Assembly (NCBI RefSeq): GCF_003337415.1
Contig: NZ_QPJT01000016.1
Span: 17,487-81,486 of the forward strand
Origin: Anaerobacterium chartisolvens
GTDB taxonomy: Bacteria; Bacillota; Clostridia; Acetivibrionales; DSM-27016
Length of the DNA stretch: 64,000 nt
Direction of reading: 5' to 3'
Positions 42,465 to 51,006 of this stretch are shown in pieces; positions within the stretch are counted from its first letter, which is position 1; each line of letters begins with the position of its first letter. A model generated the notes under the pieces. That model was given only the letters and a program-made list of their open reading frames with translations. It made no database searches and had not been told where the DNA came from. The translations under genes and the position numbers were made by a program.

Positions 42465-43343
42465 ATGACAAAACCAATATTCACAGGCTCCGGTGTAGCT
42501 ATTGTTACTCCTTTTACAGATGACGGCATTGATTTTAACAAGCTTGAGGAACTGCTTGAGTTCCAGATTAAAAACGGCACCGATGCCGTAATCATTTGCG
42601 GCACAACGGGAGAAGCCTCCACAATGCCTGATTCCGAGCATAAATCCGCTATAAAGTTTGCAGTTGAAAGGGTTAACAAAAGGCTGCCCGTTATTGCAGG
42701 CACAGGCAGCAATGATACCCGCCATGCCATAGAATTAAGCAAATATGCCGAGGAGGCGGGGGCAGACGCCATATTAAGCGTCACCCCATATTACAACAAG
42801 ACAACACAAAAAGGCTTATATGAGCATTTTAAATTGATCGCCAAGAGCATAGACATACCCGTAGTGCTGTATAATGTGCCCTCCAGAACTAATCTCAATA
42901 TAAATCCATCCACCTTAAAGGAGCTGTGTGAAATGGATAATATTGTGGCAGTCAAGGAATGCAACCTTTTTCAGGTGGGAGATATAATGAACCTGTGCGG
43001 TGACAGGATAACCGTTTACTCCGGCGAGGACGCCGCCGTAGTTCCTTTCCTTTCCCTTGGGGCAAAGGGAGTAATATCGGTAATGGCCAATATAATCCCC
43101 CGGGATACGCATGATATGGTTTTGAAATTTTTAAACGGCGATGCCAAGGCAAGCCTTGACCTGCAGCTTAAAACGCTTAATCTTATAAAGGCTCTGTTTA
43201 TTGAAGTAAGCCCTATTCCTATAAAGGCAGCAATGAACCTCATGGGGATGAATGTGGGAAAATGCCGTATGCCTCTCGTAGACATAAGCGAAGTCAATTT
43301 GAACATATTAAAAAATGAATTGAAAAGCTACTCATTGATTTAA
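42465..43343 (+). CDS. dapA: 4-hydroxy-tetrahydrodipicolinate synthase
   Basis: 292 residues. GTTGE (46-50), Tyr136 in LYNVPSRT and the Schiff-base Lys164 in VAVKEC are in place. It condenses pyruvate with aspartate semialdehyde, the branch point to diaminopimelate and lysine. It starts 34 bp after asd with AAAGGGTG upstream. Confidence 0.97.
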   Translation: MTKPIFTGSGVAIVTPFTDDGIDFNKLEELLEFQIKNGTDAVIICGTTGEASTMPDSEHKSAIKFAVERVNKRLPVIAGTGSNDTRHAIELSKYAEEAGADAILSVTPYYNKTTQKGLYEHFKLIAKSIDIPVVLYNVPSRTNLNINPSTLKELCEMDNIVAVKECNLFQVGDIMNLCGDRITVYSGEDAAVVPFLSLGAKGVISVMANIIPRDTHDMVLKFLNGDAKASLDLQLKTLNLIKALFIEVSPIPIKAAMNLMGMNVGKCRMPLVDISEVNLNILKNELKSYSLI

Positions 43344-43381
43344 TATGTAAATTTAGAGTTTCAGAAGGATGTGAGCATAAG

Positions 43382-44140
43382 ATGATAAATATACTAATGA
43401 GCGGCTGCAACGGAAAAATGGGTCAGGTTATTACCAGACTCGCTTCCGGAAGTGAAGAGCTCACTATTGCCGCAGGGTATGACTTAAACAATTCAAAGGA
43501 CAATCCATACCCTGTATTTACCAATATACACCAGTGTGACGTAAAAGTTGATGCCATAATTGACTTTTCAAACCCTGCAGCATTGGAAAACATTCTTGAA
43601 TTTGCGGTTTCAAGAAAAATACCTGTTGTAATGGCTACAACGGGCCTTTCCGATGAAAATATAAAGGTGTTGGAAATGGCATCGGCGGAAATTCCTATTT
43701 TCTTTTCGGCAAATATGTCACTTGGGGTAAACCTTCTTCTTGATATTGTAAAGAAGGCTTCCAAAATACTTTCCGACAATTTTGACATTGAGATAATTGA
43801 AAAGCACCACAATCAGAAGCTTGATTCTCCAAGCGGTACGGCTCTTGCAATCGCTGATGCAATAAATTTGGCATTGGAGCAAAAATATGAATACACCTAT
43901 GACAGGCATTCAGTGAGAGAAAAAAGGAGTAAGCGTGAAATAGGAATACACGCTGTAAGAGGCGGCACCATTGTAGGAGAGCACTCTGTAATTTTTGCAG
44001 GAAACGATGAGATTATAGAAATAAAGCATACTGCTACGTCCAAGGAAATCTTCGCCGTAGGAGCCTTAAGAGCGGCAAAATTTATATGCGGCCGGAAGCC
44101 GGGCTTTTATAACATGAATGATTTAATATCGGCTGAATAA
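43382..44140 (+). CDS. dapB: 4-hydroxy-tetrahydrodipicolinate reductase
   Basis: 252 residues. The Rossmann motif is SGCNGKMGQVI; the catalytic region is EKHHNQKLDSPSGTAL with the paired His and the Lys. EHSVIFAGNDEIIEIKHTA is the C-terminal signature. It reduces the DapA product. Last gene of the operon before a strong terminator. Confidence 0.97.
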   Translation: MINILMSGCNGKMGQVITRLASGSEELTIAAGYDLNNSKDNPYPVFTNIHQCDVKVDAIIDFSNPAALENILEFAVSRKIPVVMATTGLSDENIKVLEMASAEIPIFFSANMSLGVNLLLDIVKKASKILSDNFDIEIIEKHHNQKLDSPSGTALAIADAINLALEQKYEYTYDRHSVREKRSKREIGIHAVRGGTIVGEHSVIFAGNDEIIEIKHTATSKEIFAVGALRAAKFICGRKPGFYNMNDLISAE

Positions 44141-44149
44141 CAGACAATT

Positions 44150-44183
44150 AAAGCTGCCCTAACACACGGGGCAGCTTTTTTTT
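44150..44183 (+). terminator. Terminator of asd-dapA-dapB
   Basis: AAAGCTGCCC and GGGCAGCTTT form a 10-bp stem, followed by eight T. A-rich DNA on the other side also allows minus-strand use for the DUF624 gene. Confidence 0.93.
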
Positions 44184-44185
44184 TA

Positions 44186-45043
44186 TTAATCCTGCTTGCC
44201 GGCGTCTTCCCCGGCAGGCTCTGATTCTCCCTCCACCTTATCCATAATATGCTTTTTGAGTTTGGGATATATATAGAAATTTGTTATCAGTCCAATGAGG
44301 CTCATTGTAATAAAAGGAAACAGTATAAGCCCTATTACCGGCAGAATTAAAAACGTAACCCCTATTATTACCACACAGAGCAGAAGAATCAATATATTGG
44401 GTATAAACCCCATAATAGCAAATATAAGTGCATTCTTAAATATCTGCTTTATACTGAACTTAAAGGTAACCATCATAGGATATATATACATATGCATTAT
44501 TACATATGTCACAAAAGCAAGGAACAGCAAGCTGGTGGCTATTGTCATTAAGAAATTGCTGCTGTTTAAGGATATATATATATTGATGTCAATTCCTATC
44601 ACTATCACCACTAACAAATCAATCAGACTGACTATAAGCCCCTGCTTAAAATTCTTCATTGCATGTTCTTTAAAATCCCCCCATAAAAAGGCATGTTCTT
44701 CACGGGCATAATTCCTTAGAACATACGTAAAGCCTGCTTGTGCAGGGCCCACGGTTATAAGCGGAATACATAAGAAAATAGCTCCTACGGTAAATTTCAG
44801 AATAAAATCAACAAAAATATCCTCAGAAAACGTTTTATTCAAATAATACTGAGGCACTATGAAAAGCATTGCGATTAATGCGGGTATATTGAAAATAAAA
44901 AACATAATATTAAGCTTCATAAGGTTCCAGAACTTGCGGGTAAATATCTCAAAAAAGACTACTATTCTCGCCTTTGGAGGGCCATTCTCGGGAACGCCCG
45001 GGCCTGGCTTGGTATAATCAAAAAATCCAAAAAGACCTGCCAT
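44186..45043 (-). CDS. DUF624 (YesL-like) membrane protein
   Basis: 285 residues with five to six transmembrane helices and a Gly/Pro-rich start (MAGLFGFFDYTKPGPGV). FWNLMKLNIMFFIFNIPAL, VGPAQAGFTYVLRNYAREEHAFLWGDFKEH are the DUF624 marks. The YesL family often accompanies carbohydrate transporters, but here it stands alone between the lysine operon and a tRNA. The function is unknown. It ends in an acidic tail. Confidence 0.85.
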   Translation of the reverse strand: MAGLFGFFDYTKPGPGVPENGPPKARIVVFFEIFTRKFWNLMKLNIMFFIFNIPALIAMLFIVPQYYLNKTFSEDIFVDFILKFTVGAIFLCIPLITVGPAQAGFTYVLRNYAREEHAFLWGDFKEHAMKNFKQGLIVSLIDLLVVIVIGIDINIYISLNSSNFLMTIATSLLFLAFVTYVIMHMYIYPMMVTFKFSIKQIFKNALIFAIMGFIPNILILLLCVVIIGVTFLILPVIGLILFPFITMSLIGLITNFYIYPKLKKHIMDKVEGESEPAGEDAGKQD

Positions 45044-45304
45044 TATTATTTTCCCCTTTACAGTAAAATTTGTGTAAGCAAATTGCTGCTTAAAATATAT
45101 TGCTGCTTAAAGTACAATATATAAAATGTTATCCTTTATTCTATCAATTTAATCAAGGTTATTCAATATAATTTATGACCAATATTTTTAAATATTATTC
45201 TGATAATATTATTCCTTATTTATCTTAAGCCTGTCATATAAAACCCGCATTTACTTTGTCAACTGAGGGCCGAAAATTTTTCAAATATTTTTATTTTAAA
45301 AGTA
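45044..45304. other. AT-rich gap before tRNA-Leu
   Basis: No gene seen. ATTGCTGCTTAAA occurs twice in a row near 45085-45115. The remainder is AT-rich and leads into the tRNA promoter. Confidence 0.45.
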
Positions 45305-45333
45305 TTGACACCGACATACTATGCTAGTATAAT
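45305..45333 (+). promoter_or_regulatory. Promoter of tRNA-Leu
   Basis: Consensus TTGACA (45305-45310), 17 bases, TATAAT (45328-45333), 38 bp before the tRNA. Confidence 0.92.
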
Positions 45334-45371
45334 ATATTTTGCTGGTCGGAAATATCTTATGTAATATTTAT

Positions 45372-45454
45372 GCGAGGATGGCGGAACTGGCAGACGCGCA
45401 CGTTTGAGGGGCGTGTGGGAGACCGTGTGGGTTCAAGTCCCACTCTTCGCACCA
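45372..45454 (+). tRNA. tRNA-Leu (GAG)
   Basis: 83 nt including CCA, with a long variable arm as expected for Leu. Acceptor GCGAGGA/TCTTCGC, anticodon loop TTTGAGG, T-arm GTGGGTTCAAGTCCCAC. Confidence 0.96.
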
Positions 45455-45458
45455 TATA

Positions 45459-45488
45459 AAAAAACTCACATTCATGTGGGTTTTTTTA
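45459..45488 (+). terminator. Terminator of tRNA-Leu
   Basis: AACTCACATTCATGTGGGTT hairpin followed by TTTTTT, five bases after the CCA. Confidence 0.88.
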
Positions 45489-45661
45489 TATGGTCTTTTA
45501 TATGTTCATTCATCCCGTATTGCATATTTCTCATTTTTGCAATACCATCTAACTTACTGTAATTCTTGTGACCTAAAACTATCTTTTGATTCCTAAATAC
45601 ACCCTTGACCTTATTCACGTTATCGTGATATATTTAAAATAGATAGAAAGGAGCTGTACAG

Positions 45662-45916
45662 ATGCCGGTAATAGCAAGATTTTATGGAATGATTATAAAG
45701 ATGTATTTTCAGCAATGTGAGCATAATCCACCCCATATACATGCAGTTTACGGAGAATATATCGGAGTAATTGATATATTAACAGGCAAAATGATTTAGG
45801 GTGATCTTCCTAAAAAAGCTTTAAGCATGGTTCAGGAGTGGACGGCAAAATATCAAAAAGAATTACTTGAAATTTGGAACACTCAAAAATTCAAGCCCTT
45901 GCCACCGCTTGAATAA
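45662..45916 (+). pseudogene. DUF4160 protein interrupted by an amber codon
   Basis: Starting at ATG 45662 (AAAGGAGC upstream) the frame reads MPVIARFYGMIIKMYFQQCE and then HNPPHIHAVYGEY, the DUF4160 signature. It meets TAG at 45797-45799 (codon 46) and continues in frame as GDLPKKALSMVQEW to a stop at 45914-45916. Family members usually have a Glu before GDLP, so one base change explains the stop. DUF4160 and DUF2442 genes commonly form toxin-antitoxin-like pairs, and the DUF2442 partner is next door. The full length is otherwise kept, so the mutation looks recent. Confidence 0.85.
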
Positions 45917-45952
45917 AGCGGCAGGTTTTGTTCAAAGGAAGGAGGCAGATTA

Positions 45953-46408
45953 ATGTTTCACAAAATAAAATCCGTAACTGCGCTGCCGGACTATATTCTT
46001 TTAGTGCATTTTTCAGACGGCACCGCAAAGCAGTACGACGTTAAGCTGTTATTCAAAAAATTTGAAACATTTGAGCAGCTTAAAACCCCCGGCTTATTCT
46101 CGCTTGTTTCTGTTGATACCGGAGGATATGGCGTATCTTGGAATGATGACATTGATTTATCATGTAACGAACTATGGAATAACGGGAAGAAAACACCTAC
46201 ACCATTTGATAATCTTATCGCCTTCGGAGACGCAACCGACCTTTGGGGATTAAATGAAAGTACGCTTCGCAAGGCAGTATCTTATGGAAAACTCATTGAC
46301 GGTGTCGATGTTAAAAAATTCGGTAAGCAATGGATTGTATCCAAAGCAGCCATGATCAGGGAATACGGTCAGCCCCAAGCCGAAAAAGCTCAGGAGGATC
46401 ATCTATAA
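45953..46408 (+). CDS. DUF2442 protein with C-terminal DNA-binding domain
   Basis: 151 residues; GGAAGGAGG precedes the ATG. Residues 1-80 are DUF2442 (VTALPDYILLVHFSDGTAKQ, GYGVSWNDDIDLSCNELW). Residues 95-140 look like a helix-turn-helix of the excisionase/MerR type (ATDLWGLNESTLRKAVSYGK and VSKAAMIREYG). The paired DUF4160 gene upstream is broken, so this may be an orphan antitoxin-like regulator. The toxin-antitoxin role is inference. Confidence 0.8.
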   Translation: MFHKIKSVTALPDYILLVHFSDGTAKQYDVKLLFKKFETFEQLKTPGLFSLVSVDTGGYGVSWNDDIDLSCNELWNNGKKTPTPFDNLIAFGDATDLWGLNESTLRKAVSYGKLIDGVDVKKFGKQWIVSKAAMIREYGQPQAEKAQEDHL

Positions 46409-46537
46409 TTCCATAATTTTTCGTCTCAAAACTGCAATTTTCAAACGCAACTGAAATGAAACTGATTTTTGCGCGATAGTTGGTTTAAGCAACAAGGATT
46501 TTCTGTTAAGCTGTTCTCAGGAAAGGAGATATACAAA

Positions 46538-46888
46538 ATGAATATTAGCATTCCATTATTAATTGGAGGATTTGTGATCTATCTCGCTATTGCGGCAGTT
46601 ATTATTTTTCTTGTTGTACTGGTTATCCGAGCGCTTCTAAAGTATATCCGCTCCGATAGCGTGCGAAGGGAAAAAGCAAGGATAACAAGATCGCTTGGTG
46701 AAACGCTGAAGGAAAACCGTACCCGTTGCAAAATGACACAGGAATTTGTGGCAGAAAGCATCGGTGTCAGTCGGCAGGCCGTATCCAAATGGGAAAGCGG
46801 CACTTCTGACCCAAGCACTTCTAATCTTCTTGCTCTCGCAAAGCTATACGGTATGTCAGCAGAAGATTTACTGAAACAAGTTGAATGA
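46538..46888 (+). CDS. Membrane-anchored XRE-type regulator
   Basis: 116 residues from ATG 46538, with AAAGGAGATATAC upstream; the longer frame to 46469 has no site. An N-terminal transmembrane helix (IYLAIAAVIIFLVVLVIRAL) is followed by a C-terminal XRE HTH (MTQEFVAESIGVSRQAVSKW, then PSTSNLLALAKLYGMSAEDLL). This inverted layout (membrane first, DNA-binding last) is seen in some small Firmicutes regulators. The target is unknown. It lies downstream of the DUF2442 gene. Confidence 0.82.
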   Translation: MNISIPLLIGGFVIYLAIAAVIIFLVVLVIRALLKYIRSDSVRREKARITRSLGETLKENRTRCKMTQEFVAESIGVSRQAVSKWESGTSDPSTSNLLALAKLYGMSAEDLLKQVE

Positions 46889-46956
46889 TTGACATTGGTA
46901 TCATGAAGATTATAAACATAGTCAGAACCGGCATCTTAGATTAAGCAAATGACACA

Positions 46957-46994
46957 TACACACAAACCACTGACCTGTTAGTGGTTTGTGTGTG
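46957..46994. terminator. Bidirectional hairpin between convergent genes
   Basis: ACACAAACCAC and GTGGTTTGTGT pair over a short loop (GACCTGTTA region). The flanks are short on T, so termination strength is uncertain. Confidence 0.6.
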
Positions 46995-47034
46995 CTTATA
47001 CTTAAAATACCGGCCTTTTTTGCTTCTAAAAGCG

Positions 47035-47940
47035 CTAACCCTTATTATTTTCGATATCTCCAAAGCTTAAAAGGTAATCCTTTACGCCCTTCCATAAGAA
47101 TCCTTTTGCAAGCTCCTCAACGGGCCGAAGCCGTATACCCCGAGTTCTCTCCTCAACTGCTTTTAAATCATAGCCCTCTTTAATCACTATAAATTTCAGC
47201 ATTCCAGGCTTTAAAGCCTTCTTTGGGCATCCATATATACACTTCAGGCAGAAAATACAGCTCCCTCCGAAGACAGGAGCAGCTCCCCTTACACTAATAT
47301 TCCCCTGGGGGCAATTTTTCTCACACCACCCACATAAATTGCAGCCGGAACCGACTCTGATCCTCTTTCCGAATGCTCTGGCTCCCACCTTTTCAAGCTC
47401 GCCCAGCTTTGAAAAAATCCTGTCCTGAATACTGGGCTTTGATCTTCGTATTACGCCTTCAAAAAGCTCCTTTACAATACTGTCCGCTTTTAATGGCAGA
47501 ACTCTAAGCAGTCTTGCCGCTAAGCTGTCCTCCGTTGCAACAATCCAGTTTGATGGCATAACAATCATATCCTCATATATCACATCATACCCTTTTTTTA
47601 CAAGCCTGCTGATGCTGCTCGCCCTGCAGGCTGTGTTGGGAGTTATTTCCCCTCCGCCTGAAACCGATATCACTGCGGCGGGAGTTCTGGCTGTGTGCTC
47701 CAGTGCATCCAGCCATTTATACACAGGCTCTGGTGCATTGCAGGCGTGTACGGCATATAAAACCACAAGCATATCCTCTCCTGCCTCGGGTATTGCTTCC
47801 CTTCCGAGCTGATAGCTGACAACTCCCGCTCCATAGCGTTTAAATGCCTCCGCAATGCAATTTGCTGCTCTTGCAGTACCCCCTGTGCCTGAAAAATATA
47901 CTATTTTGACCATCTTAAATTTTCTTGCATCCCTCTCCAT
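47035..47940 (-). CDS. EFR1-type flavodoxin/ferredoxin protein
   Basis: 301 residues. The N-terminal flavodoxin-like fold has VYFSGTGGTARAAN (FMN phosphate loop) and ISVSGGGEITP. Two [4Fe-4S] motifs follow: C200, C203, C206, C210 (CNLCGWCEKNC) and C228, C231, C234, C238 (CIFCLKCIYGC). This matches EFR1-family flavin/Fe-S electron carriers of anaerobes. It likely moves low-potential electrons; the partner is unknown. The start at 47940 has AGGAG upstream. Confidence 0.87.
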   Translation of the reverse strand: MERDARKFKMVKIVYFSGTGGTARAANCIAEAFKRYGAGVVSYQLGREAIPEAGEDMLVVLYAVHACNAPEPVYKWLDALEHTARTPAAVISVSGGGEITPNTACRASSISRLVKKGYDVIYEDMIVMPSNWIVATEDSLAARLLRVLPLKADSIVKELFEGVIRRSKPSIQDRIFSKLGELEKVGARAFGKRIRVGSGCNLCGWCEKNCPQGNISVRGAAPVFGGSCIFCLKCIYGCPKKALKPGMLKFIVIKEGYDLKAVEERTRGIRLRPVEELAKGFLWKGVKDYLLSFGDIENNKG

Positions 47941-48101
47941 TGCTCTCTCACTCCTGTCCAGTATCTTACTTTCACATTCAATTTTTATCTAAAGCTATAA
48001 AAAAGCTGTGGATTTTTTTGCGGTATGGTGTATAATGGTAAATTGAAAAGAAAAAGCTACCGCATGATACCATTATATATTTTTGAAAGGACTTTAGTAA
48101 A

Positions 48102-48794
48102 ATGTTTGAAATATATACTTTATTGATCGACAGGAATCTGACGCAGGAAGAGTTTGAACACCTGTCATGCTATGTATCCCCCGAAAAGAAGCAAAGAATA
48201 GGCCGCTTTTACCATTTTGCGGACGCCCAAAGAGCTCTTCTTGGTGATTTGCTTGCAAGACATGCTATTTGCAGCAGAGCAGGGATAAAGAACAGCTCCA
48301 TCGCGTTTTCAGCCAATGAATACGGGAAGCCTGAGCTGAAAGGTGACCGCTCTCTGCAATTTAACATATCTCATTCCGATAACTGGGTTGTATGTGCCAT
48401 AGGCGATTCCCCCGTAGGAGTGGATGTTGAAACGGTAAAGCCCATAGATTTCAAGCTGGCCGAGAGATTTTTTTCACAGGATGAATATTACGCACTTGCA
48501 AATCAGCAGCAGAGCGATAAGCTGGACTACTTTTATAAGCTGTGGACGCTGAAGGAGAGCTATATTAAAGCGGAGGGAAAGGGCCTTAGCATTTCCTTAA
48601 GCTCCTTCTCCATGCACATAAATGAAGAAGGTATTACCGCATATTCAGGGTGTGAAAGGAAGGGGTATTTTTTCGACCAGTATTATCTGGATAAATCCCA
48701 TATATTTGCAATATGTACCTTTAAAAATGATAGGCACGAAAAAAATAATTTTAATATAGATCTTTTTACTCATAATGCATCCTTTTTTTATTGA
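48102..48794 (+). CDS. 4'-phosphopantetheinyl transferase (Sfp type)
   Basis: 230 residues. Motifs are FNISHSDNWVVCAIG, GVDVETVKP (Mg-binding D and E) and FYKLWTLKESYIKAEGKGL. Sfp-type enzymes load phosphopantetheine onto carrier domains of NRPS, PKS or fatty-acid synthases. At 230 residues it is the Sfp class, not the short AcpS. No NRPS or PKS is in the window, so its carrier substrate is elsewhere or unknown. The following BtrH-like gene is probably co-transcribed. Confidence 0.93.
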   Translation: MFEIYTLLIDRNLTQEEFEHLSCYVSPEKKQRIGRFYHFADAQRALLGDLLARHAICSRAGIKNSSIAFSANEYGKPELKGDRSLQFNISHSDNWVVCAIGDSPVGVDVETVKPIDFKLAERFFSQDEYYALANQQQSDKLDYFYKLWTLKESYIKAEGKGLSISLSSFSMHINEEGITAYSGCERKGYFFDQYYLDKSHIFAICTFKNDRHEKNNFNIDLFTHNASFFY

Positions 48795-48927
48795 GCTTTA
48801 CATAACAACGTTGTCAAGCCATATCATGATTGTTATAATATATCTATATTTGTATTATATTATCTTATTTGTATTTGTATGCTATATCTTATGCAGGATT
48901 TTATTTTTAGAAGGAGATGACCTTAAT

Positions 48928-49914
48928 TTGAAGCAAAAATTAGACCTGATCGCTTCTCCAATCCTATGCTATCAGCATCACATATACCCTCTAGCCATAC
49001 TTCTGCAGCATGAATGCTGCAAGCCATGGTTCTATAGTAATTATATACAGCTTGAGATTGACATGAGCTTATACTCACAGTTCAATTTTTTCTATCTATG
49101 GTATAACAAAAATCCCTGGTTTTATCATGAAATGATTTCAAAGGATACTCTTGAGGCAATAAATGTAGATTTTATAAGGCTGATTACCGCCTCTATAGAT
49201 TCAAAGAAGTATGTAGAAACCCAAATAAATGAGTTTTATATTCCTGACAGCAAGGCTTACAATAAGGAGAATTTTATTCATGATGTCCTCATCTATGGCT
49301 ATGATGATGCAACGGGTTTTTTTAACGTTCTCAGATATAATAACGAAGGTGTCCTGAGTGAGTCCCTTATTGCTTTTTCAGATTTTTTAAAGGCTTTTAT
49401 GAGTGCCCCTCCCAGCCAGAGCATTAATTTTTTAAAAAAGCGAGAGGTATATGCATATGATTTTGATATCCAATGGGTTATACAGCAAATTGAGGACTAT
49501 TTGTATTCCAAGAATACTTATGAAAGACTTAGGATGTTTAACAATCCTCCTCAAAATAAAATATTTGGCATAAATACATACCGTTTTCTTATTGATTACA
49601 TAAAAGAAATATGTAATGAAAACTTTTCAGAGTATGATGTGCGTTCATTGCAAATATTTTATGAACATAAAAAATGTATGGCTGACAGAATAAATTATAT
49701 GTGCGAAAACAGCTTCCTGAAAAAGGGGGAGGTTTTTCTCAATGCCTATGACAACATGCAGAGGGATGCTTTTAAATGCAGAAACATGCTGTTAAAATTG
49801 GAAATTAAGGGCAACGTAAATATTTTAAATAAAATAGCGGCACAAATAGAGCAGATTTATGAAAATGAAATGGTTATTCTGCCCCGGCTGCTTGAAGAGC
49901 TCAGGGCATATTAA
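48928..49914 (+). CDS. BtrH_N-like protein
   Basis: 328 residues from TTG at 48928, chosen for AAGGAG 11 bases upstream; an extended frame to 48775 overlaps sfp and is very hydrophobic, so it is unlikely. The central part (FYIPDSKAYNKENFIHDVLIYGYDD at about 108-132, with F, N and L-rich strands after) resembles the butirosin BtrH N-terminal domain, a papain-like transferase/peptidase fold often found near NRPS genes. The C-terminal ~150 residues are helical and charged. The assignment rests on that one stretch. A link to a peptide natural product through the adjacent Sfp is inference. Confidence 0.55.
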   Translation: MKQKLDLIASPILCYQHHIYPLAILLQHECCKPWFYSNYIQLEIDMSLYSQFNFFYLWYNKNPWFYHEMISKDTLEAINVDFIRLITASIDSKKYVETQINEFYIPDSKAYNKENFIHDVLIYGYDDATGFFNVLRYNNEGVLSESLIAFSDFLKAFMSAPPSQSINFLKKREVYAYDFDIQWVIQQIEDYLYSKNTYERLRMFNNPPQNKIFGINTYRFLIDYIKEICNENFSEYDVRSLQIFYEHKKCMADRINYMCENSFLKKGEVFLNAYDNMQRDAFKCRNMLLKLEIKGNVNILNKIAAQIEQIYENEMVILPRLLEELRAY

Positions 49915-50653
49915 GGCTTTTTAAAAAGTCCAGCTTGGTATACTCCCTCTCAAGTCTTTCCCTAAGATACCTTTTGCATATCCTTCCCATTTCATTGATC
50001 AGCGGAGGAGCTAAATCAAAGCAGAACAGCTCGTTGAAGCCGCAATGCGCTATATGCCTAAGTGCCCTTAGGGTTCCTTGGGAAATATTAATTGACGACT
50101 GCTCCTTGCGGCCGCAATCCTGACATAATACTCCGCACTGCTTAAAGCTGAAGAATACCTCCCGGCTCAAGTCGGCATTTCCGCACTCAATGCAGCATTT
50201 GAGGTATGGAGCATAGCCTAAAATTGAAAGCAGCCGCATTTCAAAAATTCTTGCTATAAGCTCGGGCGGCTTCTCCGTCTTTGCAAGCAGGTGAAGCGAG
50301 TTTAAAAAAAGCTGAAGTGCTTTGGGAGCAGGCTGGCCCTCCTGTATGGCATCATTTATTATATCAACAAAGTGCGCACAATAGGTCAGCTTTACAACAT
50401 CATTTCTGATTTCATAAAAGGGCTCTATTATGTCACAGCTATTTATGCTGTACATGTCCCTGCCCTTAAACAGCACAAAATCGCTGTAGCAAAGCATTTG
50501 AGTAGCTGCCGCAAGCTTGTTTTTCGGTCTTCTGGCTCCCTTGGCACTTCCGGAAATTTTCCCGTAATTTCTTGAGAATATTGTAAGAATCTTGTCGGCC
50601 TCACCTGTATTTATTTCTTTTATTATAATCCCCTTTGTTTTTATATACCCCAT
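49901..50653 (-). CDS. recO: DNA repair protein RecO
   Basis: About 250 residues. An N-terminal OB fold starts YIKTKGIIIKEINTGEADK and includes FSRNYGKISGSAKGARRPK. A zinc site is formed by CCIECG and VLCQDCG. RecO loads RecA with RecR onto SSB-coated gaps. ATG at 50653 is preferred; GTG at 50656 is also possible. The stop overlaps the 3' end of the convergent BtrH-like gene by 14 bp. Confidence 0.95.
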   Translation of the reverse strand: MGYIKTKGIIIKEINTGEADKILTIFSRNYGKISGSAKGARRPKNKLAAATQMLCYSDFVLFKGRDMYSINSCDIIEPFYEIRNDVVKLTYCAHFVDIINDAIQEGQPAPKALQLFLNSLHLLAKTEKPPELIARIFEMRLLSILGYAPYLKCCIECGNADLSREVFFSFKQCGVLCQDCGRKEQSSINISQGTLRALRHIAHCGFNELFCFDLAPPLINEMGRICKRYLRERLEREYTKLDFLKSLNMP

Positions 50654-50690
50654 CACTTATTCCCTTAAATAATAAAATGTATAAACAAAT

Positions 50691-50834
50691 TCATGCTTTT
50701 ACCGTTGCGGCTTCTTCTCCTGCAGTTGAAACCTCCTTCATAGGCCTGTTCTTTCCCTCAATTTCCTTTAAAAAAATGTAAGCGTCAACATTACCCGTAT
50801 TTTGAAAGGCATCCCATAAAAATTCTTTCAGCAT
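50691..50834 (-). CDS. yqzL: YqzL family small protein
   Basis: A 47-codon frame reading MLKEFLWDAFQNTGNVDAYI, then FLKEIEG; ATG follows AAGGGGGAG. The 'W-x-x-F-x-x-TG-x-x-x-x-Y' pattern and place between era and recO match YqzL, a 47-residue protein of unknown function in Bacillus and Clostridia. It is 38 bp from recO. Confidence 0.9.
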   Translation of the reverse strand: MLKEFLWDAFQNTGNVDAYIFLKEIEGKNRPMKEVSTAGEEAATVKA

Positions 50835-51006
50835 GCAGTTACTCCCCCTTATTTATCTTAAATGTTTTTCAAGTGTGCAGAGAAAAGTTTTTATTGCAGT
50901 TATTTTTTATTTGCCTGTAACATTAGATTTCTCAAAAAAATTTTTTGTATACTTGAAATTTTATCATTAAAATAAATACTAAGCTTAAGGGATAAGCCTT
51001 TAAAAA

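Noticed and set aside
45797..45799. Amber codon read as pyrrolysine
   Set aside because: Other genes here (for example those ending at 28257 and 61530) use TAG as an ordinary stop, and no pyl genes are in view.
48775..48927. Long N-terminal extension of the BtrH-like protein
   Set aside because: It overlaps sfp, is extremely hydrophobic by AT composition, and has no ribosome site; the TTG at 48928 has one.
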